64,000 nucleotides of DNA from Agarophyton chilense (Eukaryota; Rhodophyta; Florideophyceae; Gracilariales; Gracilariaceae): positions 372,001 to 436,000 of the forward strand of contig JARGXX010000080.1 of NCBI GenBank assembly GCA_030374765.1, given 5' to 3'. This document shows, piece after piece, positions 28,183 through 42,200 of the stretch (position 1 is the first letter of the stretch; each line of letters begins with the position of its first letter). The notes under the pieces are model-generated. The model saw only the letters and a list, made by a program, of their open reading frames with translations. It did no database searches and was not told the DNA's origin. Made by a program: the position numbers and the translations under genes.

Positions 28183-30316
28183 CTGGATTAGAGCGACAGA
28201 CTACCGTCTGGTAAAATGTAACCTCTTTACGAACACGTGGTTTTAGCAAACTCCACTAATTGATTGGGCACAGGGTGCCAGTCAACAGAAGCTGTTCAAA
28301 TTTAACTCCGCCTTTCTTTCTTGGTGAAAAGCTTCCATACTCGACACAGTGTAGCCATGACCCCTTTGGTGTACTGAAGATGTTATCGCTTGCTGGACTC
28401 AACAGAAAAAAGCACAATTGAAACCATATGATTACACACTAGAACGAGAAAGCAGAATGAAAATACCCCATACCCCGCCACAAACAAAAGAATATGAAGG
28501 GGTCTCGTATCACGTGATTATATTATTCCGCAGGCTGGAAATCGTTTCGACGTCGTTACTACATTAAACACAACCTTCCCGAATCAACAAACAAGAATTG
28601 CGCTACTTTCTCTCACGGAGTTTTCCTGTCCAGCTCAGTTCCTTGACACGCGAAGGGATTCTACGCATCGAGTGCCTAAGGATAGACTTCTGTCGAACGG
28701 GTAATGTTTCGGATATTCAAAAGATCAGTCCATCCAGTCGGTGAGGCAAAGTCTATGTAGGTGCGACACTTCAGTATTATTAGCGCAAATACGTACACGG
28801 ACGACATAATTTTCTGGTGCAAGAAGTTTTGCATGTTCAAGTCCAACTCTTTCTTAGTCATATTTCTTCAAGGCAAAATGTCCATCACTCTTCCTTCATA
28901 ATCAACAAAGTTTAAGGCTCCTTCAGCAGTCCATGAAGTCTATCGATGCCTTTCCATTTCAACATCTGAGAACCTCACACAATTCCAAATCGAGAAAAAA
29001 CGAAAACGTTTCAGAAGAATGCCAAAGAATACGCCTCTGGTTGGGAAGATGGGGAAGAGATTCTCAACCTGGCGATTCCACGGGTGATGCTATCAATCGA
29101 GAGTCTAAGGAATCCCTCAACATCCTGGCAGAATGACAATGCCAAGAATGAGGGTTGGAATGTGGACTCGAGGGACTCAAGAGCTGAATTTAGATGGCGT
29201 CTCTTCCCAGACCCCCCCAAGTCTTCTCTTCTCCGTTTCTTTCCAGAACGATGGCGTTCGTCAAATGAAATTGAAGCTGTACAACCGATCTCGTCTTCAG
29301 ACACCCACAAGGAGCTTGCGTCTACGATTGGAAGAAGTTTAGGTCCGTCCTTTAGTTCGTGGATGCGGCTCATTTCCGAAGATAAGATTTTGAACTTCAC
29401 GGTGCTTGAGTTGCAGATAAAGAAATGAAGCAAAGACAAAAACCGAGTTCGGGAAAAGCTTAAAGCTTGCTCGCTTGCTCAAAGTTGTAGGCGTGGAGGA
29501 TTTCTCGACTTAAGTGAAGGTATCATTTCGCCTTAATCGTTATGCATGGGGTTCATTGACACGCTTTTCTCCGAGAAAAGAAGTTCCTCTTCGCCTACGG
29601 TGATTTCGCACCAGCAACTTGTGCCAGCGAAGAAAATTTAACATGGGCCCTAGTGAGAAATCGAAACAATTGTACATCAAAGATGCTACGATCATCGAAA
29701 AGAGGACCCGTAACGGACACGCTTCCTCTGACAGGAAACGAATGCATAGAATGTCATGAGCCATGACGTTCAAAGCAGTTGTTCGACATTCAATTTTTTT
29801 TCCTCTATTGATAGCTGAACTATGAAGGTTACTTTTCACGGCGCGTTTTCTTTTACTCGTCACTCTAGAAGAACAGGAAGTGTTGAGTTCAGTCGCCAAT
29901 TCAAAGCAGTTTGTCACATTCGTCGCCGAACCTTCGGCAATACTTGATCGAGCCCCATGTTTCATTCTCTGATGCTTATGCATCCCTGTCTTCTTTTCTC
30001 GCGTACAGCTGTAGCTCCATTTGAGTTTCATTTCAGCAACCGACATGGATCAGGTATTTTGAACTGATGGTAAAGGTCAAAAGTGGACTGCTCTCATACA
30101 TTCCTTCGCAGTCGTATCCTCATCTCTCCGAGAAGCTCGCGTTAGACTTGAGATTCTAATCGTCCACTTCGGATCTGATGCGGAGAAATGTCTGAACTGA
30201 ATGTAACCAATTTAGCGGAATGGAGCTTGTGTGGTTATGCTGCTTCAACATTTTCCGCCTATTTGAGCAGTCCATGTGAAGTAGAACGCAGCCTGGCTCG
30301 GGAGACTAATGGATTA
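28183..30316. other. Intergenic region, no clear gene
   Basis: 2.1 kb. Contains several unconvincing frames: about 61 codons on the minus strand at 28676-28861, overlapping frames of about 115-120 codons on both strands at 29011-29428, and the 168-codon ORF listed separately. I cannot connect them into one gene. The segments may be remnants of an old insertion or a poorly conserved spliced gene. Confidence 0.35.
29540..30046 (-). CDS. Hypothetical ORF, 168 codons
   Basis: ATG start. Lys/Arg/Ser-rich with a hydrophobic patch in the last third (around LRVLFSMIVASLMYNCF). No domain, repeat or homology pattern is recognised. Being open over 500 bp of mid-GC sequence is weak evidence, so it may be chance. 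Confidence 0.2.
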   Translation of the reverse strand: MSVAEMKLKWSYSCTREKKTGMHKHQRMKHGARSSIAEGSATNVTNCFELATELNTSCSSRVTSKRKRAVKSNLHSSAINRGKKIECRTTALNVMAHDILCIRFLSEEACPLRVLFSMIVASLMYNCFDFSLGPMLNFLRWHKLLVRNHRRRRGTSFLGEKRVNEPHA

Positions 30317-31320
30317 TCATACCACGGCATGCATGGACTCCACCCTTATCCCTTCATCATCAATGACTGCGACAGCAGCGGCAGTGACAACAGCTTTTCT
30401 AATTAGAGGTCTCAACGGTTCGGTACGCTTCATGGCAATTATTCCTCGTTTGCAATCACCCTCTGTATCCTTGGAGATCTCGATGTGATACATTAGAACC
30501 ATATGTGTGGTAATCTTCTTCCACAGGTCAGGCATAAAATCCCTCGGAATCGAAGGTTCTCCAGCATGGGGAAATGGCCACGACACATCAAGCTTAGTTT
30601 CATCAAAAAGACATGACTTGCTCACAAACACGGCAACTTTTCGCGTTGAAAGCAGCATCTCAAGTACCTTGCAAAGCACCAATTCGTGAGACTGTTTTGT
30701 CACTTGTGTATGTGTAGCACGTTTTTCGAAAGCGTACTTGTCAATGTAATGGAAGCTACCAAGAGAATCTATTACCACCGTATTCACTACAGAAACACAT
30801 TTCGTCAAAGTCAGACAAGCTTGATAAAAAGGGAATGTCAGTTTGCTTTCTTACCTCCTTCGCCCTCTTCAGTCGATATAAAATCCAATAGAGCATGAAG
30901 AGAGGAGCACATTGCTATCGTGGAAAATGGATAGTACACGCTTAAACCATGCAACCCGTCAATATGAGCATCAGAGGATGCGCTGGGGCTTTTACAACGT
31001 TTCGAGCGCATTAAATGTCTAAGACGGTTTGGATCCAAGCCTCGATTGAGATCGAACCAACATACACTTGGCCTTGTTCCGCCGGGATGCTTCAGTAGGA
31101 TATGTGCCGTTATCGCATGAAGAAGCTGAGTCTTGCCGCTCATGCTTACACCACTTATGTCAACTAAGCTTCCGAGTCGTACCGCATGTTGTTGAATTTC
31201 ATCAAGAATCCCAATACCTGTGGCAATGATCGGACCCATGTTGTCTTCTGTGTTGCTGCTGGAAGAAGGATAAGTACCGAGACGTTTTGCGATAAACTTG
31301 GATACTTCGTCATCTGCCAT
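30317..31320 (-). CDS. XRCC2: XRCC2-like RAD51 paralogue, two exons
   Basis: Exon 1 is 31320-30855 and exon 2 is 30786-30317 on the minus strand. The 68-bp intron (30854-30787) has donor GTAAGA and acceptor CTGTAG, phase 1. The joined product is 311 residues (human XRCC2 280). Walker A is GVSMSGKT (57-64) after the SLVDISG strand. Walker B follows the exon junction as NTVVIDSLGSFHYID; the Asp-Ser-Leu then aromatic-Tyr-Ile-Asp pattern is typical of XRCC2 (DSLSAFYWID in human). A final FIGE-like strand (AVAVIDDEGIRVES) also agrees. The family forms the BCDX2 complex that assists RAD51 loading in homologous recombination. XRCC2 rather than other RAD51 paralogues is my reading of the pattern around Walker B and the short C-terminus. 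Confidence 0.75.
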
Positions 31321-33149
31321 CTTTTCTTTTTCTAGAGCTCTATTCAAGGAAACAGCATCTCAAGTTCTGTTGAAACCACTAATGAATCGGGCGCATCTCA
31401 TTTCGCATTCTAGTAAGCCTTCCTGACACCCACGAGAAAGATTAAAAGTACTTCTGCAAAGAATTTGATGTACAAGGCAGTTAGAAAACGCAATAAAGGG
31501 CACAGTGGCTACCCTTCGCCAATAACCCGGTAATACCGTCGAAGAGAGATTATCGCCTTCCCAAACCAGCCTTACTAGACACTCTAGAGAGGCCTGTGTA
31601 CTTGTAGCACAGCATAATCGTGGTGATTTGTATTTGTGCTGGAGACTTTTCACTCACTCAGCATTTGACAATCAGCAAATTTTTGCTTTGCGTTTTTGTC
31701 TCAGAAAGCTTTCACGTGACACCCAAACTTAGAAAGATCTCGGATACCGAAGCTTCTCTCTAGCTAGCCGAAGGTTACATCGCCCAATGACCTCTCAGTG
31801 TGCGGACCGGGCTCCGACTCTCAAGTCGTCAATTTCATTTCAATGTTAGTAAGAATGTAACCGGCAGGTCAAGGAGCCCGTCGGTAAACAAAATTTAAGG
31901 GTGAGCCCGGTCAAGCAATGCTCGTTCGGACTGTGGATCAGGCATCGAGACTCCGTCGCTTTTCAAACCGTTCGCTAGCAAGATATTGTCTTGAAAAATA
32001 CGTGCAACTGACATAGTTTGAGAGTCGTGGTCATGATCATGGAGAAATAAATCACAAATTGTGATTCTCAACCACATTGAACCCTCCTCTCTTGCAAATC
32101 GTCAACGCAGAAAACATGCTACGTTTCCAATCACCAACTAAAACCGGCGTCATGATTTCATATGACTCCCTCTCTCGTGGCCCGGCCTTCTTTGACGTCT
32201 CCTCAATCTCCGGATAGAAGGAAGATGTTTTGAATCAATATAGGAACTAGCCTCTTAGAGTTGATACGATATAACAGTAGTGAACAATCTGACCCTTTTC
32301 GTACAGCACTGCCCCAAACAAATGGGAACTGAGCGATCATCTTCGAGGCAAATTCGTGCCCTAAAGAAGCAGGATGGGGGTGGGGGGGGTGGTCGTTTTC
32401 GTTGTATACATTCGCATGAGTCGCAAGTCAAAGATAGTTCAGATCATAATGTTTACTGAGCCGTGTTGTAGTTGATAATGCCCAAGAAGAACAACACAAA
32501 CAAAATTGCATCAGTCCAGATGGGAGAATCCCCAACACGAGAAAATGAAGGCATACGACCAAGGCGTATCAACAAACAAGAAACCAAAACAGATTCTAGC
32601 TGAAGCCATGAAATGCCGTAGACAAATGGGGGAAAATACTACATCTATAACGAGGAACGAAGACAATGACCAACTCGAGGCGGTGAGCATATGTGTACGC
32701 GCACTTGCAAAGGAGCCGAAACAAATTCGTCCACGATGCGCATTCTCACCATAATCATCATCTTCGTGTGTTGTATGTTTCACATAACACAAAATATACA
32801 TCCAAAAATTGCACGTGAAAGTTGAGTTACTGAAACCCGGGACCTCCTGACTTCCAGACCTCGCCTGCCAAAACTCTGTGTCATTCCTGGTCTCGACGGA
32901 AAAGCCAATAGTTAAAGTCAGAATAAGCATAGAAAAACAATAGGTCCCTCGAAGCCGGCGGTGAGCGCCAATAGTCAAACGTCCTTAACCGGTCAGCTCA
33001 GAGGCCCAAAAGTAAAAAACGAAGCTTCGCAAGAGCAATCGCTCGCTATGATGCACACCACATGTGAAGAGTGTCACCAGAAACAGGAGTTCTCTCCCCA
33101 ATGAACTCGCGGCACACACTTCACTGTCCCCGAACAATGATGTTCAGAG
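31321..33149. other. Intergenic
   Basis: 1.8 kb between two minus-strand genes. A G-rich run (about 32373-32393) could form a G-quadruplex. Short open frames (for example about 97 codons at 31360-31653 minus and 155 codons at 32511-32978 minus) show no recognisable protein. Confidence 0.4.
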
Positions 33150-36175
<3,026 letters not shown>

Positions 36176-39100
36176 TCACACCCGCATGTACCGATAATCA
36201 TAGCCCCTGGTACTCTTCAGCCTCCGTCCGTTACCGAGCACCACTGTGACAGCAACGCTCTTCCCTCCATCTCCCTTTGGCACAACACATTTGAAACCCT
36301 CTGGCCCTTGTTCCGAAACATTCAAGCAGGCCTTGCCGTCAAACAACGCAGTGACTCCGTCATCGAACCCCCATCCAGTGATCAGAACAGTGTTCCCGCC
36401 ATTCTTGCCCCCCCGAAACGGTGTCACGGCAATCATCTCCGCGTCTCGCCGCCTCTCATAATCTGCCTTCATAACCATTATCTGTCCTTCGTATAACTGG
36501 GGCATAATCAGGTCTCCCCACGGAGACATTGCAATTGATAATCCGCTTCCCTCGTAAAGGGAATCTACCTCCTTTGCATTCCCATTGTTGTCCAGCTGCA
36601 CTCTGTAAACTCGTCCATGATCAATGGCATCATTCGAACTGAATTTTGACGCCAATAAATCCCCTTTCAGTTGCCCGTCAAAGACGTTAGCTGTATACTC
36701 GATGATGCCGTCCGTCGAAGACTCGAAAGTCGCAATCGGCGGATTGTAGTTGTCCGTCGCATCATCAAAGGGACTCCTCCATACGCACTGAATAGGGTCA
36801 TCTCTGCCTCGATTACGATTCGCATGACCCCCAAACTTACCCTTGAGTAACTTTGCGAGCTTATCGTCGCTCAGATATGATGATACCTGCTCGCTGGACG
36901 TACAACTCGTCGACCGATTTCCAAACTCGGGATTTGCGCCATTATCAGTGGCATACATAAATCCGTTTGAATGGAGCGTAAGCTCATATGAGTTCCTCCA
37001 CCCGGGTGCGTAGATTCCTACATTACCACTAATTTGACGAGCCTCGCCTGGAGTCTCACTGTCATATTTAATATGACCGTCGAATCCGGCTTGATTCACT
37101 GGAGCCACAAGACTCGCACCACTCAACGGAGACTCTTCCACACCGCCCACAGTATGAGCACTAGCTCCCGCATTTGTGGCGCCACCCACTTGAATATGAA
37201 GAAGTCCATCATCATCAAACAGCAGTCCGTTCACACCGTGATCATGATTCGAAACTGGTAGTCCCGTGATAATAGGATCACCGACAGTGCCGAGACACTC
37301 GCCGTTATGCCCTGGTTTCAGCATGCTTACCTGTCCATTTGCCCATAAAAACCCACCAGTTCCCACATTACTCCAAAAGAAGATTGAACTCGATGCGTAC
37401 ACAACAACGTCTTTCTCGGCTGGGTTAAACGTAAGCCCAATTACAGTACGATTCACGCCAATAGAATTGCTGGTACACAAGTCCGAGACTGTCAAATCCT
37501 TCGACACAGCCATCGAATGCACGAACGAATCTAGTGAAGTCAAGTACATGCGAAGGTCTGGTCCAAACTTAATATTTGTGATCAGAGAGATGCGGAACGT
37601 ATCACCACCCTTCTTGAGCATCACCTCCTTGAACCGAATGGGCGGTAACGCATTTTGCGCGTAAACAAACGGCAAAGGATTACTACCACCATAGCGATTG
37701 CCCACAGTCACTTGCACAGTACCAGCTTTCTTCGCCGAAGGCACTTCAACCACAAGCAACTCGTTTGAAGACCGCATCCAATCAGGGGCGACGGGTTGAT
37801 CGCCAAAGTAAACATAAGGGTCACCCCAAAAGCCGACGCCCGAAAGCTTGAGAACACCGCCAGCTTCTAAGGTGGAGTTTTGCGGTGTCATAGAATAAAC
37901 CAACGGCAGCTGCGTCGCAAGATCGTGCAGTATAGGTGCGTGCGGGGTGTCGACCAACTGCAGTAGCGGTGCGTTCTCACCGTCCCATACATACAAGATT
38001 TGTACGCGCTGTACGCCAGGTGGAATTGAAGTTAAAGTTGAAGTAGTTCGAATATCAGTCTCATAGTTGTCCATGATCACCTGATGGGAGTATGGGATCT
38101 CTAGAAGAGCACGCATGGGTCCGCGGTGTCGCACGGAAAGAAGCGACTGCTGTGTTTCCTCGGAGACGTGAAGCGTGTATGCACATCGCAGTTGCAGGGG
38201 TTGGGAGCGAAGATGAGGTGGAATGGCTCGGATGGAGGTGAAATCAATTTCGGATACACGCTGTCCGAAAATGGGCTTGATGCCATTGACAACATTGTCT
38301 TGGATAGTAAATTGCGTTTTGGAGGAAGAGATGTAATAGTAACAATAAGCACCAGCAGATGTAGACGGTAAGACAGTGACAGTAGTGGAATCTTTGTGTG
38401 TGTTCCCAGCATCATCTTCAACGACAAGAAGAATGGTGGTTACTCCGACCTTGAACGACAAAGAAGGTGTAGAGGATTCGGCAAGAAAATGATTGGTTTG
38501 TTGATCATACCACATCCAAGACACAATGAGACCCAAGCGACGTTGGGCGGGATCAAAATAATGCGAATGTGAACGACTTCCATCCAACGTAACAAACTCC
38601 TCGCCATCACCATCCAAATCAGTGAGATTATAAGGTCGGCCTGGCACGGCGTGGGCGACATGATCATACGGCACGTCGGTATCATCTCCTAGAGACGCAT
38701 GACCCGGCGCCACGGTGCTGTACGGCTGATTGGCATCATATTCCGAGGCTGCAGGGTCTACAGGCTCGGCGGATTGAACAGGCTCGGCGGATTGAACAGG
38801 CTCGGCGGATTGAACAGGCTCGGCGGATTGAACAGGCTCGAAGAGTTGAACAGGCTCGACGATTTCGACAGGCTCAGCAGACTGCGAAGACTCGACTGAC
38901 TCAGCAGACTCAACAGGCTGCAGGATAGGCATAAGAGAAGTGACGTCAGTGACAGGGACGACATCCGTGACGAGCGGTTGCGGGGACAATGGCACATGCT
39001 GCGGCGCAGGGGTGAAAGAGGGAAGCGGAAACTGTGACAAGGATGGAGGTAACTGGTTGAGGGCTGTTACTGGAGAGGAAGCAGTGGCGGTTTGGGTTTG

Positions 39101-39259
39101 AGAAGCGGTGGACGACGCCTGTGTGGAAGATGACACAAGCTGTGGCGACTGCGACTCCACGGTAGCGTCGCGCGAGACGAGCACAGCAGTTAAAGTGACA
39201 GCGGCGGTTAAAATGAACGCAGCGCCGGCAGCTAATAGCAAGCGCGAACGAGGAATCAT
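36176..39259 (-). CDS. Paralogue: membrane-anchored PKD / PA14-like / IPT / beta-propeller protein
   Basis: 1027 residues from the ATG at 39259, which lies just before a membrane segment (about 6-28) exactly as in the paralogue at 734-3385. An upstream in-frame ATG at 39580 would add 107 Arg/Pro-rich residues that look like 5' UTR. Compared with the paralogue there is an extra Ser/Thr/Pro stalk and an EPVQSA-type repeat (about residues 135-170) after the anchor. Then come the PKD-like domain (FDxxGDGEEF... LDGSRSHSHYF), PA14-like region, IPT, propeller with SNHDHGVNGLLFDDDG, and terminal IPT with FRGGKNGGNTVLITG. Shared motifs include FESSTDGIIEYTANVFDGQL versus FESSTNGVMEYTANSFKGQL in the paralogue. 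Likely cell-surface or lumenal; function unknown. Confidence 0.8.
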   Translation of the reverse strand: MIPRSRLLLAAGAAFILTAAVTLTAVLVSRDATVESQSPQLVSSSTQASSTASQTQTATASSPVTALNQLPPSLSQFPLPSFTPAPQHVPLSPQPLVTDVVPVTDVTSLMPILQPVESAESVESSQSAEPVEIVEPVQLFEPVQSAEPVQSAEPVQSAEPVQSAEPVDPAASEYDANQPYSTVAPGHASLGDDTDVPYDHVAHAVPGRPYNLTDLDGDGEEFVTLDGSRSHSHYFDPAQRRLGLIVSWMWYDQQTNHFLAESSTPSLSFKVGVTTILLVVEDDAGNTHKDSTTVTVLPSTSAGAYCYYYISSSKTQFTIQDNVVNGIKPIFGQRVSEIDFTSIRAIPPHLRSQPLQLRCAYTLHVSEETQQSLLSVRHRGPMRALLEIPYSHQVIMDNYETDIRTTSTLTSIPPGVQRVQILYVWDGENAPLLQLVDTPHAPILHDLATQLPLVYSMTPQNSTLEAGGVLKLSGVGFWGDPYVYFGDQPVAPDWMRSSNELLVVEVPSAKKAGTVQVTVGNRYGGSNPLPFVYAQNALPPIRFKEVMLKKGGDTFRISLITNIKFGPDLRMYLTSLDSFVHSMAVSKDLTVSDLCTSNSIGVNRTVIGLTFNPAEKDVVVYASSSIFFWSNVGTGGFLWANGQVSMLKPGHNGECLGTVGDPIITGLPVSNHDHGVNGLLFDDDGLLHIQVGGATNAGASAHTVGGVEESPLSGASLVAPVNQAGFDGHIKYDSETPGEARQISGNVGIYAPGWRNSYELTLHSNGFMYATDNGANPEFGNRSTSCTSSEQVSSYLSDDKLAKLLKGKFGGHANRNRGRDDPIQCVWRSPFDDATDNYNPPIATFESSTDGIIEYTANVFDGQLKGDLLASKFSSNDAIDHGRVYRVQLDNNGNAKEVDSLYEGSGLSIAMSPWGDLIMPQLYEGQIMVMKADYERRRDAEMIAVTPFRGGKNGGNTVLITGWGFDDGVTALFDGKACLNVSEQGPEGFKCVVPKGDGGKSVAVTVVLGNGRRLKSTRGYDYRYMRV
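38761..38850 (-). repeat. 18-bp coding tandem repeat
   Basis: Four perfect 18-bp copies and flanking degenerate ones encode repeated EPVQSA in the stalk of the propeller paralogue. The number of copies changes stalk length without changing frame. Confidence 0.85.
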
Positions 39260-42200
39260 TTGGACGAAAGGCTGCAACGGGGGGCAAAGAAGGGTGAAAA
39301 AGTGCAGCGCCTCGCCGCGACGGCGGGTGCTGGTAACGTCGAGGGGGGGTAGGGGCGGATGGTAGAGCGAAAGGGTGGGGAGGTGGGTGGGTAAGGAGCG
39401 TGTAGTAACAAGACGTGAAACAGGCGGCTGCACAGGTGAACGGCTATTATGTAGAGCTGGGACGGCACGGTGGCAGTTGCGAAGCGCGCGGGGCGCAAAG
39501 TGCTCACCACGTACAAAGAAGCGTGGTCTCGCAGAGAGCCGTTTACCGAGCAAGCGACGGATGCACTCAGCAGCTGCCATGTGCCACGCGTGCGCTCCGC
39601 ACGAGCGCGTACGTGTGAGAGAAGGGGGGGCGACACGCGCGTGGCTTACAGCACATTGTGCTCATACGCGCCACGTTTGATATGCGCTTGGTTGTGAGGC
39701 GCGGGGCACGCGTGGGGCGCGTGATAACTTAGACTGACTCACCGTTTACATGGCTGTGCGCGGCGCGTTTACACCGCACTGCTGTTGCTGCGCGACGGGA
39801 AGTGATGAGCCATTGACGACGGTTTGAGCGGCGCGCGTGTGAGCTGTGGCGCACGTTGACAGCGTTGGGTTTGGTAGATTACTAGCTACAGATATGTTAC
39901 CTGGAGAGCTTGAGATGTCAAGTGACAGCTGTTGAAGCAGCGCTGTGTTCATTTAACGCCTTGCTTTGAGTTAGCCCTCTTAGTGCATACTACAGTTTTC
40001 TGTAGGGTTAAGTAAGGGCTAGGAGCCCTCAGCTATGTACCACCAACCTTACCCTTCGCGCAGTATATACTGTAACACTGTATAATCCTCGTGAGTTCAC
40101 CAAGCGCGTCAAAGCGTGTCCAAGCGCGCACCGAAGCGAAAGCGTCTGGCCACCAAACAAGGCGCACTCAAAACACCGACTTGCCGCTTCTGTTTCCGCA
40201 ACTTTCCTCTTCATTCGCGGAAAACACGCGCCCCCTTCTTGAAAAGAAACACCACTCTCTGCCGAGCGCCAAGCAGAGTGTCAGCATACAGAAGCGCAAC
40301 AACCATTGCTTTCGACATTTTACGTCCCACCTTTTTTCTTTTTTTTTTGAAATTGCCCTTTTGCAGTTCGTTTCAGTCACGTTTCGTCAATTATCGAAGC
40401 TCCACAAATCTCTCGAGCCAAATCGCACTACTTTTCGTTTAACAGGTAGCGTACGTGGAAACGTACCATCCGCTCTCAAAACTTTGACCACCATCGTATA
40501 ACAAGGAAGCGAAGGAAGGCATAATGCGGCGCGCGGCGAGGTCGCGAAGCTCATCTCAGAGACGGTACGTGCCGCTTGCTATGGCTGACGGCCCGCTGTC
40601 GACGTCGTGTGCTGCCCATTACATTAACTGTCCTCACGCTGGTTAGTGTCTGCTGCCGCATTAGCCGCTCTACGCGTGCCTCATTGGGCATGGAAACCCC
40701 ATGTCAAATACGATAGAAAACAACGAACGGTACCTGTACGGTACATCTCTGTTGTGTTATGAATTACTACTCGTCCATACTGAACAATAAATTACACGCC
40801 AACGTAGAACAAAACCGTTTATTTCAAAGCATTTTTTGGACCGAAATGCAGACTTTTCTCGCAAGTATCTAGTCCAAAATGCATTTCAAGCGGGAACGGG
40901 GGAAGGGATACAGGTGGATCCGTAGGGATATACGGTGATTTATAGAGATAAGCGGAAGCTGACTGGCCCCCTTTCGGGCAGTATTTACTGTGTGGAGTTG
41001 TAGTGGATCGCCCTCAAAGTTGACCAACACAATTCAGAAGGACGTTAAGAACCGCTGTGCTCTCGTTCTGCATTCAACGCCTCTTGTGAGGCCGATCGAC
41101 GCCTATGCGTTATTTCTATCTGCCCCTTGGTTTGTGTGCTGTCCTACGACACTGACGACCGGGCCAGCACCTTCGCTGCCCTCCTACCCAAGCAGTTTGA
41201 GTGCAACTCAACGCAAAGCACACCGCTGCTGCTTGCGTCTCTACGGTACGGTGCTGCACGTCGATCACTTTTTACTAGGCAGCATAAATATGGCGCTGAT
41301 GAGCAATTATGCGGTGGATAACTGATTTGCATATTCAAAAATGAAACAAACGATGAGCAAAAATCATCAAGGCAGTCATACTCCTATATTTGTACCCCTA
41401 TTCCGCGGGCTTCTTTTTCTACCATTTTATGACAGCGGAAGATCAGCTTTTCATGTACTCTGTACATAGAAGCGACTCAAAAGGGTGTTCCTTTCGATTT
41501 ACTCAAAAGATTTTATCTGCAACAAAACTAATTTGAACGGTATTGCATTGGACTCTCGATAAGATGTAATTAATCACAGGGACAGTAAAGAACAGCACGA
41601 ACGAGCGCAGGGCGAGAGACCAATGCAGATTATTTTGATGGATAGCAAGAGAATGATAGTGTAGGAGGAGGAGTTCCGACCTGTCAGAATATAAAGCTTC
41701 CATATCTTTTTAAGCTAGTACAAGACCTTCGTTGCGAGACCCAAACCTACTATTTTGTTATTTGAGTAAATCACAACATCAGAAAAGCTTTAACGAAATA
41801 TACTTTTCCAACACTCTTTTGTAGTAGAACTATTTTCATGCCAACCGTTCTTATTTTTATTTGAACAAATGATATCGTGAAAATGTTCGAGCCAGGCTTA
41901 AACATTCAACTACTAGTTCTATGAATCTATAAACGGTAGAACCTACAGAAGGTTCATCAAACTAAGAGAGCTTGCCTCAAGTATTAAAAGTGAATAAATG
42001 TTTAGTAAGAGCCTACCTACTCTTACATCTTAATGGACGCGAAGGAGAACACAGATTACAAAAGTAGATGAATTTCATATTTTTTCTATCTTCTTTTTAT
42101 ACAACTCTCTAACCTCTAAATATATCTGAGGCATCCATGCTATGTCTGCAGGTCTACTATTTTGATTTTGTCTCACTGCCAGTCGTGATTCACATCTTAC

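Noticed and set aside
39260..39580. N-terminal extension of the propeller paralogue from the ATG at 39580
   Set aside because: The extra 107 residues are Arg/Pro-rich with no counterpart in the paralogue, and the membrane anchor is expected at the start; more likely 5' UTR.
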